A stretch of DNA of 37,725 bases, from the IMG/VR virus record IMGVR_UViG_3300010354_000230, positions 1 to 37,725 of that record; one strand, given 5' to 3'. A program made the translations under genes and the position numbers. Below are positions 8,191-15,924 of the stretch, piece by piece. The notes below the pieces were generated by a model. That model was not told the origin of the DNA. It worked only from the letters and a program-made list of their open reading frames with translations, and did no database searches. Each line of letters opens with the position of its first letter. Within the stretch, counting starts at the first letter, position 1. Source of the DNA: a virus.

Positions 8191-8201
8191 TTTATATATT
8201 C
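8191..8201 (-). promoter_or_regulatory. Promoter-like element GAATATATAAA / TATAAATA upstream of gp32
   Basis: The minus strand reads GTGAATATATAAATAAC. It contains the shared 11-mer GAATATATAAA and, overlapping it at 8189-8196, an exact T4 late-promoter box TATAAATA. It lies 144 nt before the gp32-like start. Confidence 0.5.
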
Positions 8202-8217
8202 ACAATAGTACTTAGTT

Positions 8218-8505
8218 TCAGATGATTTGAAGATCATTATCTTCAACTATTGCTACCACATCAATATCTCTTATACTGTAAATTTTAGTATCTTCAAACT
8301 TAAACTCTGTACCGGCAAGATCATGAAACATTAATCTGCACCCAACTTTAATGTCCTCATCCTTTACATCTGGACCAACTGATATGACAGTTCCTATGTA
8401 AGGTGGAGCATTATGCCCTTCTTTTTTAGGAACATAAATTAATCCAATTTTTTCAGGATACTCATCTTTTTTAAGAAAAATTCTATTTTTTATTGCAGTT
8501 AACAT
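8218..8505 (-). CDS. GroES-type co-chaperonin (functional counterpart of T4 gp31)
   Basis: 95 aa, the length of bacterial GroES (97). The Cpn10 pattern is clear along the whole protein: an N-terminal AIKNRIFLKKDE strand, a mobile-loop region GLIYVPKKEGHNAPPY at 21-36 in which LIYV would be the GroEL-binding hydrophobic segment, IGTVISVGP at 37-45, KVGCRLMFHDLAGTEF, and IRDIDVVAIVED at the end. Such proteins cap host GroEL; T4 gp31 does this to fold the major capsid protein gp23. This gene looks closer to cellular GroES than to the divergent T4 gp31. A promoter-like element lies upstream at 8531-8541. Confidence 0.92.
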   Translation of the reverse strand: MLTAIKNRIFLKKDEYPEKIGLIYVPKKEGHNAPPYIGTVISVGPDVKDEDIKVGCRLMFHDLAGTEFKFEDTKIYSIRDIDVVAIVEDNDLQII

Positions 8506-8530
8506 AAAAAGCTGAAACTAAGTTTATTTG

Positions 8531-8541
8531 TCTATATATAA
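8531..8541 (-). promoter_or_regulatory. TATA-like promoter element upstream of co-chaperonin gene
   Basis: The minus strand reads TTATATATAGA, with 25 nt to the ATG at 8505. It is a looser relative of the GAATATATAAA element. In sequence this AT-rich the support is mainly its position. Confidence 0.25.
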
Positions 8542-8571
8542 AATTTAACTGATTGATTGAAAGAATAGTAT

Positions 8572-9228
8572 TTATTGGTTAGCGGTTTGAGATTTAAGTA
8601 TAAAGTATGCATCTACAAGATCATCAATAGGTTTTGGAATTTTTTCACTAAAGTCTTTTCCTTGTACATATTTCCATAATTCTGTCATTCTCAAGTCTTT
8701 ATCATCTAGGACATCATCTTGAAATGCTTTAACCATAAAATGTTTATTTGCATTTCCTTTCCCTGCTAATTTTTTAACGTGAGATGGTTGAAAGATTGAT
8801 ATCTTTTCAGAACCATAAATTTCTAAAAGTCTTGATCTTAAAAAGGAATTGTATTGAACGATGTCTATAAATGAATTACCTGTTGATCCGTATGAAAACC
8901 CTTCAAGAGATATATGAACATTACTGGTTCCAAAGAATGTAACCAATGAATTTGTAATTAGACTGGTTATGGATCTACAGTCTTCTAATTTTTCGCGTTC
9001 TCTAACTAAAAATGTATCGGCAGAAAGATTACGAAAATAAGGAAATCCTAAGATCCCTTTTTTATCTATAAGTTCTTTATGTACTTCAAATGCTTTTGGC
9101 ATTTTCTTAACATCATCCCAGATCCTATCTCCAAAATTAAAGAAAGATATAAATGTATAATCTCCGCCTGTATTCTTTACACATACGGCTGGACTATTTA
9201 GAGAAAAATCAATTCCTATTCTTATCAC
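8572..9228 (-). CDS. RuvC-fold Holliday junction resolvase-like nuclease
   Basis: 218 aa. RNase H/RuvC-fold landmarks are present in order: RIGIDFSLNSP at the N-terminus (catalytic Asp7), ISLEGFSYGS at 106-115 (Glu109), PSHVKKLAGKGNANK at 148-162 (Lys-rich substrate region), and PIDDLVDAYF at 200-209 (Asp203 and Asp206 as final acidic residues). Such enzymes cut four-way DNA junctions; in a T4-like phage this would debranch recombinational DNA before packaging, the job done in T4 by the unrelated endonuclease VII (gp49). Location beside gp32, primase, UvsY and UvsW genes fits. The start ATG is 10 bases from the stop of the preceding gene. Confidence 0.85.
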   Translation of the reverse strand: MIRIGIDFSLNSPAVCVKNTGGDYTFISFFNFGDRIWDDVKKMPKAFEVHKELIDKKGILGFPYFRNLSADTFLVREREKLEDCRSITSLITNSLVTFFGTSNVHISLEGFSYGSTGNSFIDIVQYNSFLRSRLLEIYGSEKISIFQPSHVKKLAGKGNANKHFMVKAFQDDVLDDKDLRMTELWKYVQGKDFSEKIPKPIDDLVDAYFILKSQTANQ

Positions 9229-9238
9229 AAATGTAAAA

Positions 9239-9592
9239 TTAGAGCCTCTTACCTAACACTGCACCTAATGCAGCACCAACTAAACGACTGGTTAATAAAT
9301 CATAAAGAGCACCCTTTTCAATTCCTAATACCTTACAGATGGCTTCACCTATAGATTTTCCTAATGCAAAACCAGTAAGACCTCCAAAAATTGAACCAAG
9401 TAAACCTTCGTTGACCAGTTCTTCAACAACCTCATCAAGATTTTTACCATTATTATGAGCATCTACTATTCTTTGTACTGCTTCATTAACAATAGCATTT
9501 TGTTCTTCGGTTAGTTCTGATTCATTTAAGACCTGTAACAGATCATTGGTGTCAGCTTTTGATTCGTAAATATAGTCTTTAAAAGTTTTCAT
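9239..9592 (-). CDS. Small glycine-zipper protein with T4-type capsid-targeting leader
   Basis: 117 aa. The N-terminus MKTFKDYIYESKAD closely resembles the leader of T4 internal head proteins (MKTYQEFIAEA). A perfect prohead-protease site follows: L22-N23-E24 before S25. After an acidic helical stretch, residues 63-117 are hydrophobic and full of small residues (GLLGSIFGGLTGFALGKSIG, then LVGAALGAVLGKRL) with several GxxxG spacings, as in membrane-inserting glycine zippers. I infer a head-packaged, proteolytically matured protein that could act on the host membrane during DNA entry; the alternative is a hydrophobic core protein. A promoter-like AAATATATAA element is 15 nt upstream. Confidence 0.75.
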   Translation of the reverse strand: MKTFKDYIYESKADTNDLLQVLNESELTEEQNAIVNEAVQRIVDAHNNGKNLDEVVEELVNEGLLGSIFGGLTGFALGKSIGEAICKVLGIEKGALYDLLTSRLVGAALGAVLGKRL

Positions 9593-9607
9593 CAGTTCTT
9601 TATTTTA

Positions 9608-9617
9608 TTATATATTT
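9608..9617 (-). promoter_or_regulatory. TATA-like promoter element upstream of glycine-zipper gene
   Basis: The minus strand reads AAATATATAA, with 15 nt to the ATG at 9592, overlapping the stop codon of the preceding gene. It is a weaker match to the shared GAATATATAAA element. Confidence 0.25.
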
Positions 9618-10170
9618 AAGTTAAATCTACCACAAACTCAGTAAAGTTATGGTGGAACACAAGATCAAATGTCTGAAACTCAACTGTATTACTTGAAAAG
9701 TTGAGATCCAGATCGCTAACGCTAATCCATATCATTTGTCTAAGTTTTACTGTAACCAAAACATTTCCTTCTCCGTCTAGCATTTGAATTCCGTTTCCTT
9801 CCGGTACATGCGAATATTTACCACTTAATTTGTAATAATAGTTAAAGGTGTCTAAAGCCATCCAATAATTAATCCATCCGTCAAATGCCTGCATGGTTAC
9901 ACGAAACTCGCTTTCATATAGTTCTTCTACCGGTATGCTTGATCTATAACCTCTGGTATATCCTGGAAAGTTTTGCTGCTCGGTAGGATTATAAGATGGC
10001 CCAGGTAAATTCAATGATTGGACTCCATAGTTCCAATAATCTATAGGTTCCTTAATAAGACCGCCTGGCATACGATTAAAGTATGGTCTATATTTATCCG
10101 CTATTTCAGGCGGAATAAAGTTTCTAGGAAATGAAAACCTAAACTGATTATTTCTTGCACTTAATAACAT
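9616..10170 (-). CDS. Tail-tube-fold protein (gp19/gp54-like), probable
   Basis: 184 aa. The second half shows the strand pattern of contractile-tail tube proteins: EFRVTMQAFDGWINYWMALD (87-106), then IQMLDGEGNVLVTVKLRQMIWISVSDLDLNFSSNTVEFQTFDLVFHHN in two hairpins, with the ISxxDL / FxTFxLxF alternation near the end. Members of this fold include T4 gp19 (tube) and gp48/gp54 (tube start on the baseplate). Which one this is cannot be decided; its place after the baseplate-type genes, with no tail sheath in sight, would suit a tube-initiator role. It is a little longer than gp19 (163 aa), with an extra aromatic- and Pro-rich N-terminal segment of about 70 residues. Confidence 0.55.
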   Translation of the reverse strand: MLLSARNNQFRFSFPRNFIPPEIADKYRPYFNRMPGGLIKEPIDYWNYGVQSLNLPGPSYNPTEQQNFPGYTRGYRSSIPVEELYESEFRVTMQAFDGWINYWMALDTFNYYYKLSGKYSHVPEGNGIQMLDGEGNVLVTVKLRQMIWISVSDLDLNFSSNTVEFQTFDLVFHHNFTEFVVDLT

Positions 10171-10172
10171 AT

Positions 10173-11135
10173 TTATAGAGTATAGTTATTGAATCCGCTT
10201 TCTCCACTGAGATCTGTAAAGCCATTTTCACCACTGAGGAATGATAATTTACCTCTGCCACCACCACCTGAAAATACAGGACCTGCCCCAACAGAATTTA
10301 CACCAGGTATTGTTTGTACTAATTGCTGGGCAGCTTGTTCAAAGAATGCTTGTTTCTGAGAAGCGGTTGCAGCAACTTCAGCCACCTTTTTAGTTGATTC
10401 TAATTGAAGTCTTCTTAGTTTTACCAATTCTTCTTCTTTTTGTGCTGACGTTGCCTCTGCCAATAATTGTGATGCCGTAGTTGATCCTAACTTATCACTT
10501 AATATTTTAACCTCATCGGAAAGATTTTTATTACTTTCTTTTAGAGAATTAATTACGGTAATTTGTTCTCCTATCAATTGATCCTTTGCCCTTATGTCAG
10601 CATTTAAACTATTTACTTGACTCTGTAGAGATGCAATTTCTTTTGCATATTGTACTCTTGCTTCTTCTAATTGATCAGTTAAGCTTTGTTTAGCTGCTTC
10701 GGTAAATGTTAAGAATGATCCTGTATACAAAACAGATTCATCGGACTCTCCATCTGGATCAACCATTTTGGTTGAAATGTAAAAAGTTCTATCACTTAAT
10801 GCAAGTATTCTTTTTGCATCATCACCATCTATTCTAAATAAAACCTGCCCAGCCGCCATGTCTACATTCTCAACATTGGTATAATTAGGTATTCTTATTT
10901 CATCTTTTTCACTAATAAAAACCATGTAAATAGTACCAACATTGCTAAGATCAATTGGTGTGTTAACCCCATCTATTTCATCATAAATAGTAAAAATGAA
11001 ATAGTCATCAAACGGAGATATTCTAATGGTACCTTCACCCTGAGGCATAGGAGATTCGTTTACAGAAAGATTTACAAATCTTTTATAAACTTCAGATTCC
11101 TTTTCAGATAATGCTATGTCAGTTGTAATTGCCAT
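10173..11135 (-). CDS. Virion protein with beta-rich head and long coiled coil
   Basis: 320 aa. Residues about 20-145 are beta-rich and acidic, of the kind found at the N-terminus of phage baseplate and fibre attachment proteins. Residues about 150-215 form a strong coiled coil (TDQLEEARVQYAKEIASL onward), continuing as an Ala/Gln/Glu-rich helix to about 275. A glycine-rich hinge (GGGGRG) then leads to a short repeat, LSGENGF and LSGESGF, at the very C-terminus. The shape suggests a trimeric rod or whisker-type protein. It begins one base after the stop of the preceding structural gene. No specific family recognised. Confidence 0.55.
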   Translation of the reverse strand: MAITTDIALSEKESEVYKRFVNLSVNESPMPQGEGTIRISPFDDYFIFTIYDEIDGVNTPIDLSNVGTIYMVFISEKDEIRIPNYTNVENVDMAAGQVLFRIDGDDAKRILALSDRTFYISTKMVDPDGESDESVLYTGSFLTFTEAAKQSLTDQLEEARVQYAKEIASLQSQVNSLNADIRAKDQLIGEQITVINSLKESNKNLSDEVKILSDKLGSTTASQLLAEATSAQKEEELVKLRRLQLESTKKVAEVAATASQKQAFFEQAAQQLVQTIPGVNSVGAGPVFSGGGGRGKLSFLSGENGFTDLSGESGFNNYTL

Positions 11136-12491
11136 TTATCCTGTAATGTTTTGTATTTTAGCGGGTGATATTGCAGCTTTAATATTTACTCTATCTCTGA
11201 ATGTAGTAACATACTTTGTTTTTACCACCAGCTTTTCTGTTATCTGTTGCGTTGTATCAGCACGATTACCAGAAGAACCTGTTGATACAATGATATTTCT
11301 ACCATCATCCGGCGCAATTTGATTTACCACGGTTGCTACGGTAGGTACCGTTCCTAAATTAATTTTCATTAATCTGCGCCCATACTTTTTTACATCAAAT
11401 GAAGTTAAGCTAGCCTTTTTGATTATCTGACTATTATCAACTCTATTATAAAGTCTTAAGACATAGTTAATCACAAACGATACTGCAATGCCACTGTTAA
11501 GAACGATAGGGCGATATAAAATAGGATCATCAAAATTAGATGTTTGTGTTATTATTTGATTACCTGTTTGTATAAATGTATTTCCTATTTGTTCACTTAG
11601 TGTAATTTCATGAAACACAATATAATTACCTCCGGCGGAATTAAGTTGGGCAATGAGATTAGATAAACTTGAACCGGTTACTAATCCTGTTAATTCAAAA
11701 TAATCACCAACACTTGACTCGGTAACACTTGCATATAGGAAATCATAAATATCACGATTAAGAATTGTATATGCATTGATCTCTTCTACTTGATAAAAAT
11801 TATATGCATTAACAACCTGAGTATTAAGTATACCCAATGCTCTTAGTGTAATAGGCGGGGTAGTAATAAATCCCAGTCCTTCGGTTAGTTTATATCCTAA
11901 TCCGTTTGGATCATTAGAATTAAATGTTTGGGTTAAGTAATAAGTAGAAGGTATTCGCCATTCAATATATGTTGAATATAACTTATCAGCAATTAAAAGA
12001 GGATCAGGATTAAATACCGGTGTATCGGTCTTTAAGAAATTTATTGAAGATAAAACAATGTCATCACCATTTCTCTTTTGTGTGGTAACATCAAATATGA
12101 TACCATCATATCCTTCAAAGGAGAACCCAGCAACAAAGTGTACCCTAACCCTATCATATTCTACATTTAAGTTAGGCGAAAACGTTTGTAATAGCTGAGA
12201 CGTTGGTGTTAATTCAGGATCATAATCATTATAAGGTACTCCTATACTGGTATCAAGATAAACATATTGAGTCTTTTCTTTATTAGTAGGAACAGCGGAA
12301 ATGTCCCTATAGTTTCCCATAGTAGAAGAAACAGAATCAGTATTAAAAAAATAGGAACCATTGGTATATCCGTCTCTCATTATTTCAATAGGATATGTAG
12401 CCGTATTGAATGTAGTAGGATTTGCCTGATCGGTATATACATACTCAATCAGAATGCTTTCGGATATTTGTATAAACTTAGATGATTCCAT
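11136..12491 (-). CDS. Virion structural protein, unassigned
   Basis: 451 aa, rich in Thr, Ser, Asn, Ile and Tyr, with predicted beta strands throughout and no signal peptide or membrane segment. This composition matches the neighbouring large tail proteins. It sits between the membrane/coiled-coil pair and the coiled-coil virion protein, which starts one base after its stop. The start at 12491 follows a GAACAAATG context without a Shine-Dalgarno. No catalytic motif or known domain seen. Confidence 0.5.
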   Translation of the reverse strand: MESSKFIQISESILIEYVYTDQANPTTFNTATYPIEIMRDGYTNGSYFFNTDSVSSTMGNYRDISAVPTNKEKTQYVYLDTSIGVPYNDYDPELTPTSQLLQTFSPNLNVEYDRVRVHFVAGFSFEGYDGIIFDVTTQKRNGDDIVLSSINFLKTDTPVFNPDPLLIADKLYSTYIEWRIPSTYYLTQTFNSNDPNGLGYKLTEGLGFITTPPITLRALGILNTQVVNAYNFYQVEEINAYTILNRDIYDFLYASVTESSVGDYFELTGLVTGSSLSNLIAQLNSAGGNYIVFHEITLSEQIGNTFIQTGNQIITQTSNFDDPILYRPIVLNSGIAVSFVINYVLRLYNRVDNSQIIKKASLTSFDVKKYGRRLMKINLGTVPTVATVVNQIAPDDGRNIIVSTGSSGNRADTTQQITEKLVVKTKYVTTFRDRVNIKAAISPAKIQNITG

Positions 12492-12500
12492 TTGTTCTAT

Positions 12501-13331
12501 TTATTTACCCCACTGTAACCACTTAGGAGTGTAATGTAAGCCAATACCTACTATAGGTCCAGTTGAAATAACTCCATTGGAAATTACTATCCCGTATCCA
12601 GCGGTTAACCCAAGACCAAATGTTTTTCTTTCAGCTTTTAATGCTTTTCTAGTAGCAGGATCATCTACCATATCTAATGCTTGAATATCATTAAATGTAA
12701 TTCCTGGAAATGAAGTTGAAGCTCTTACATATAAACGATTAGTTTTTGGATCTCTGTAAAGACCAGTAACTAAATCTATTCTTTGCTCAATTGATAACTG
12801 AACATTACTTGAATTAATAGAAGGATAATAACTACCGTCTGGTAAAGTATCTAATTTTAATTCGTATGGGAGTTTTCCACTTATGCTTAATTTATTAGAT
12901 CCTGGCAAAGTAGGATTATGTAAAAATGTTAAGAAGCTAGAACCATCTTTAATCTCTGTTTTTACAGGTACATAAATTGAAGTGTCTTTATATGCAATTT
13001 GAGTTTCAATTATAACACCAGGTTTCTTTTTCTTTTCTAATTCTAATTGAGCAATGAGATTCTTTTGCTCTTTAGTTAATTCATTATACTTAAGCTGAAA
13101 TGCAGATTTTTCAACAAGAACATTTCCTAGTTTTGAATTAATAATTCTAAGACTATCCTGTTCTGCTAAAAGATTATGTAAGTTTCTTTCGGCTTCTCTC
13201 TTTGCATTTTTAGTAGCATCACATTGTTTTAATAAAAGTAAAACAAGAATAATCAACCCACCTATTAATAGGATCCTACTACTCTTTGGATTTAGTATAA
13301 AATCGGTAATCTTTTTTAATGTGTTAATCAT
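12501..13331 (-). CDS. Membrane-anchored coiled-coil protein, possible spanin-like
   Basis: 276 aa. A short basic N-terminus is followed by one membrane helix at about 19-35 (SRILLIGGLIILVLLLLK), then a periplasm-type coiled coil at about 40-105, a beta-rich domain (about 110-230) and an aromatic-ended tail at about 236-276 (FGLGLTAGYG...GPIVGIGLHYTP) that resembles outer-membrane beta strands. I recall proteins of this build (membrane helix, coiled coil, final GLGLxxGYG segment) from Bacteroidota phages. An inner-membrane anchor with an outer-membrane-like tail would suit a spanin-like protein that joins the two membranes at lysis, but no holin or endolysin is visible nearby. The start overlaps the stop of the small coiled-coil gene by four bases, implying coupled translation. 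Confidence 0.6.
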   Translation of the reverse strand: MINTLKKITDFILNPKSSRILLIGGLIILVLLLLKQCDATKNAKREAERNLHNLLAEQDSLRIINSKLGNVLVEKSAFQLKYNELTKEQKNLIAQLELEKKKKPGVIIETQIAYKDTSIYVPVKTEIKDGSSFLTFLHNPTLPGSNKLSISGKLPYELKLDTLPDGSYYPSINSSNVQLSIEQRIDLVTGLYRDPKTNRLYVRASTSFPGITFNDIQALDMVDDPATRKALKAERKTFGLGLTAGYGIVISNGVISTGPIVGIGLHYTPKWLQWGK

Positions 13332-13570
13332 AAACCTTCTTCATAAATTTGTAAAAGCTTATAAGGAGTAACTTCAGATGCTCCATATTTTTCAATGAGA
13401 GATTTCATAAAAACTTCTTCTCTCTTTTTAAGAGAGTCTAATTCATCAAAAAGATTATCTCTCTTTTTTGCTAAACTTTCAATACTTTTTTGCATTAATT
13501 CAATAGATGTTTCAATTTCTTTATAACGATCTACAAATTCTTTAAGCTCTACTCTTTCTTCTTTATTCAT
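13328..13570 (-). CDS. Small coiled-coil protein
   Basis: 80 aa, charged and helical, with an uninterrupted heptad pattern over residues about 5-58 (LKEFVDRYKEIETSIELM onward). No signal peptide or membrane helix. It overlaps the next, membrane-anchored gene by four bases, and starts 10 bases after the stop of the fibre-like gene. The pairing suggests a partner for the membrane protein or a chaperone for the fibre. Function unknown. Confidence 0.6.
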   Translation of the reverse strand: MNKEERVELKEFVDRYKEIETSIELMQKSIESLAKKRDNLFDELDSLKKREEVFMKSLIEKYGASEVTPYKLLQIYEEGL

Positions 13571-13579
13571 AAATTATTT

Positions 13580-15916
13580 TTAAGTGATGTTTAATGTTGT
13601 TACTGCGGTATCATCAAATGAATACGGACCTGGATAATTTACTGTAACTACATTAGTGATTACCCAACCTCGTTGTGAAGTTTTATTTGTTATAGATGAA
13701 CTATCTTCCCACTGTGTTGTATAAGTTTGTCCAATCCATAAAAGTTCTGCAAATAGTTCTCCTGCAAATTGACTAGGTAGAAGATCGTATGCAGAGCACG
13801 ATGGCGTTCCTATAACAGCACTTGTACCATTTATAAAGCTATTAAGTTTAACCCCGATTGATGCAATATTTCCACTGGCTGGCCAGTTATATTGTATACC
13901 GCCATCATAATGTCTTCCAGGCTGTACTATAACATGAAGCTGAAGTCTTTGACCTGAATAGAGACCGTTAGGAATAGTAATATCCCAATCTTCATGAAAC
14001 GACGGTGCCACACCGCCAGTTCCGCTAAAGCTGCCTATATGAATATCAAGAAATGATGCATCCATATAGTTACTAGGTACCGTATAACCTGTGCCTGAAG
14101 TAATCCCGGCTGTCATAGGATCTATTGGCAAGTATTTTCTTACATATTGGAATCTATTACCAACTGCGGTTGTATTTTCAGATGCCCAAAATTTTGTACT
14201 ATATACACCTGAAACAGTATCATACGCATCGGCCCTTAAACCAAATCCGGTTGCAAGTGCACCACCGGTGTAAGCATTAGTAGCCCAAAAACCAGAAAAT
14301 CCTGCATTACCTGAATTTGTACTTGTATATACAGATGCAGTATTAATGTTCACCTCCTCAATGGCATTACCCGCCCCATCATTTTTTGCAAACTTAGCCA
14401 TTGACGCGGCAGTCGTTGCAGCAGGGTCATTTCTTAAAACCCAAATAGCAGGCTTATTTGTGGCAATCCCATCAGCCGAAATATGTATATGACGATATGA
14501 TGCTACATTACCAATGTAAGAAGATACACCCCAAGTTAGGTTACCTTTTATCTTAGTACCACCTGCAACAGTAGAAGTATTATCAACCCTAAGTGAATGT
14601 ACCGCTCCTGCCTGTTCCAAATAAATATTCTTATTTGTTGTGTATAGATTAATGTCTCCGCCACCGCCAGTATATACATTAATTGCAGTAGAAGCCTGAA
14701 GATCAAGTGTAGTTGCAGCGCTAATATTTATAGCCTGAGATACTGTTTGCAGTGAAAGAGGACCTGTAGTGGAAAGTAATTCAACTCCAGTCGAGTTAAC
14801 TCTAATGTAATTTCCAACAGAATATGCAAGTTGAACGGTATTACCCCAAAGTGTTATGTTATTGGCTTGTCCTAATATCGTACCAGTTTTCGTAGTAGGT
14901 GATACAGGTAAAGCTATATTACCACCTACTTCAAATGCAGTAGTCGCACTAGCAAAAGTTGTTGCAACAGAGAACTTAGCAGGAGTAGATGTATTAGATG
15001 TACCTACTACAAAACTAATATCTGAGATTTCACCAGAAACTCCACTATACACATTATCTATACCTGAGATAAAATTAATTTGTTTTCCAGAATAAAACTG
15101 TTGTCCTCTCTTTAGTGTATTAAGATTAAAACCAATTAAGTCAGAAACAGAAACCGGAGAAGTTGCTGGTTTAGGTACATTAATATTTAATGAATCATCA
15201 ATTCCTAAACTAATATCAGAAAGATTAGATAAGGTAGTTTGTTCAAACTTATCCCCCGGTATTGCGCCGCCACCCATAAACTTAATAGCAGCAGATGAAG
15301 AATCTTTTTGGTGTACTAAGATAGATAGTAAACTGGAATCTAAAGATTTAATCATTAGATCAGGTATTAAGAACGCGTTCGTAAAAGTAATACCTGTAGG
15401 AGGAATTGCGGTTGTAGCAACTCCACCAAAAATAGGAACAGAAATACCTTCGTTAGTTCCTTGGCTTGCGCCGGCAGATGTACCACCTGGCATAGGAACA
15501 ATAAATGCTGTATTTTGATTATTGATTGAAGCCGCACCCGGATAACCACCTGCATAGTTAAATCCAAAACTTGAACCTGATGGACCAGTTGGACCTATTA
15601 AGTTTACTGGGGTTATAACCCAAAGAGTACCATTATATTTCCAAACATCACCATTTGCTTGTAAGTAAAAATCATCTTCCTCAACGGTTGCAATAATAAG
15701 GGTGTTAGGATCAGTTCCAGGTGAAGGAGCTGGATCATTATACCAGGTAGCACCACGAAGACCTCTGCCTCCAACTGGCCCGGTTGGTCCCGTAGGACCA
15801 GACGGTCCAACTGGCCCACCACCATTAAGAAGTAATTGATCAAAATTAAAATTAATTTTGTCAACCGCTTGCGAAATAGTATCTGATGCTATTAATTCCT
15901 GTATTGTGATAGCCAT
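13580..15916 (-). CDS. Tail-fibre-like protein with collagen-like segment
   Basis: 778 aa. The N-terminus MAITIQELIASDTISQAVDK continues INFNFDQL, the anchor pattern also found in T4 gp10 (KINENFDEL) and in the 217-aa protein here. A true collagen-like run (GPVGPSGPTGPTGPVGGRG) follows at about 33-51, and a second short one (GPTGPSGSS) near 107. The body is Gly/Ser/Thr/Asn-rich and beta-structured, as in trimeric fibres; residues about 400-450 contain repeated short strands. The last 200 residues are more complex (aromatic, with HEDWDITIP and QPGRHYDGG) and could be the receptor-binding tip. The fibre role is inferred from build and position at the end of the large structural run. Confidence 0.65.
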   Translation of the reverse strand: MAITIQELIASDTISQAVDKINFNFDQLLLNGGGPVGPSGPTGPTGPVGGRGLRGATWYNDPAPSPGTDPNTLIIATVEEDDFYLQANGDVWKYNGTLWVITPVNLIGPTGPSGSSFGFNYAGGYPGAASINNQNTAFIVPMPGGTSAGASQGTNEGISVPIFGGVATTAIPPTGITFTNAFLIPDLMIKSLDSSLLSILVHQKDSSSAAIKFMGGGAIPGDKFEQTTLSNLSDISLGIDDSLNINVPKPATSPVSVSDLIGFNLNTLKRGQQFYSGKQINFISGIDNVYSGVSGEISDISFVVGTSNTSTPAKFSVATTFASATTAFEVGGNIALPVSPTTKTGTILGQANNITLWGNTVQLAYSVGNYIRVNSTGVELLSTTGPLSLQTVSQAINISAATTLDLQASTAINVYTGGGGDINLYTTNKNIYLEQAGAVHSLRVDNTSTVAGGTKIKGNLTWGVSSYIGNVASYRHIHISADGIATNKPAIWVLRNDPAATTAASMAKFAKNDGAGNAIEEVNINTASVYTSTNSGNAGFSGFWATNAYTGGALATGFGLRADAYDTVSGVYSTKFWASENTTAVGNRFQYVRKYLPIDPMTAGITSGTGYTVPSNYMDASFLDIHIGSFSGTGGVAPSFHEDWDITIPNGLYSGQRLQLHVIVQPGRHYDGGIQYNWPASGNIASIGVKLNSFINGTSAVIGTPSCSAYDLLPSQFAGELFAELLWIGQTYTTQWEDSSSITNKTSQRGWVITNVVTVNYPGPYSFDDTAVTTLNIT

Positions 15917-15924
15917 TATTCTTT

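Noticed and set aside
10170-10177. Exact TATAAATA box on the minus strand at the start of the tail-tube-like gene
   Set aside because: It overlaps the start codon, so transcription from it would begin inside the gene. Treated as chance in AT-rich DNA.
12498-12507. TAAATAAATA stretch before the 451-aa virion gene as a promoter
   Set aside because: Only 6 nt separate it from the ATG and it overlaps the preceding stop codon, leaving no room for a transcription start and leader.
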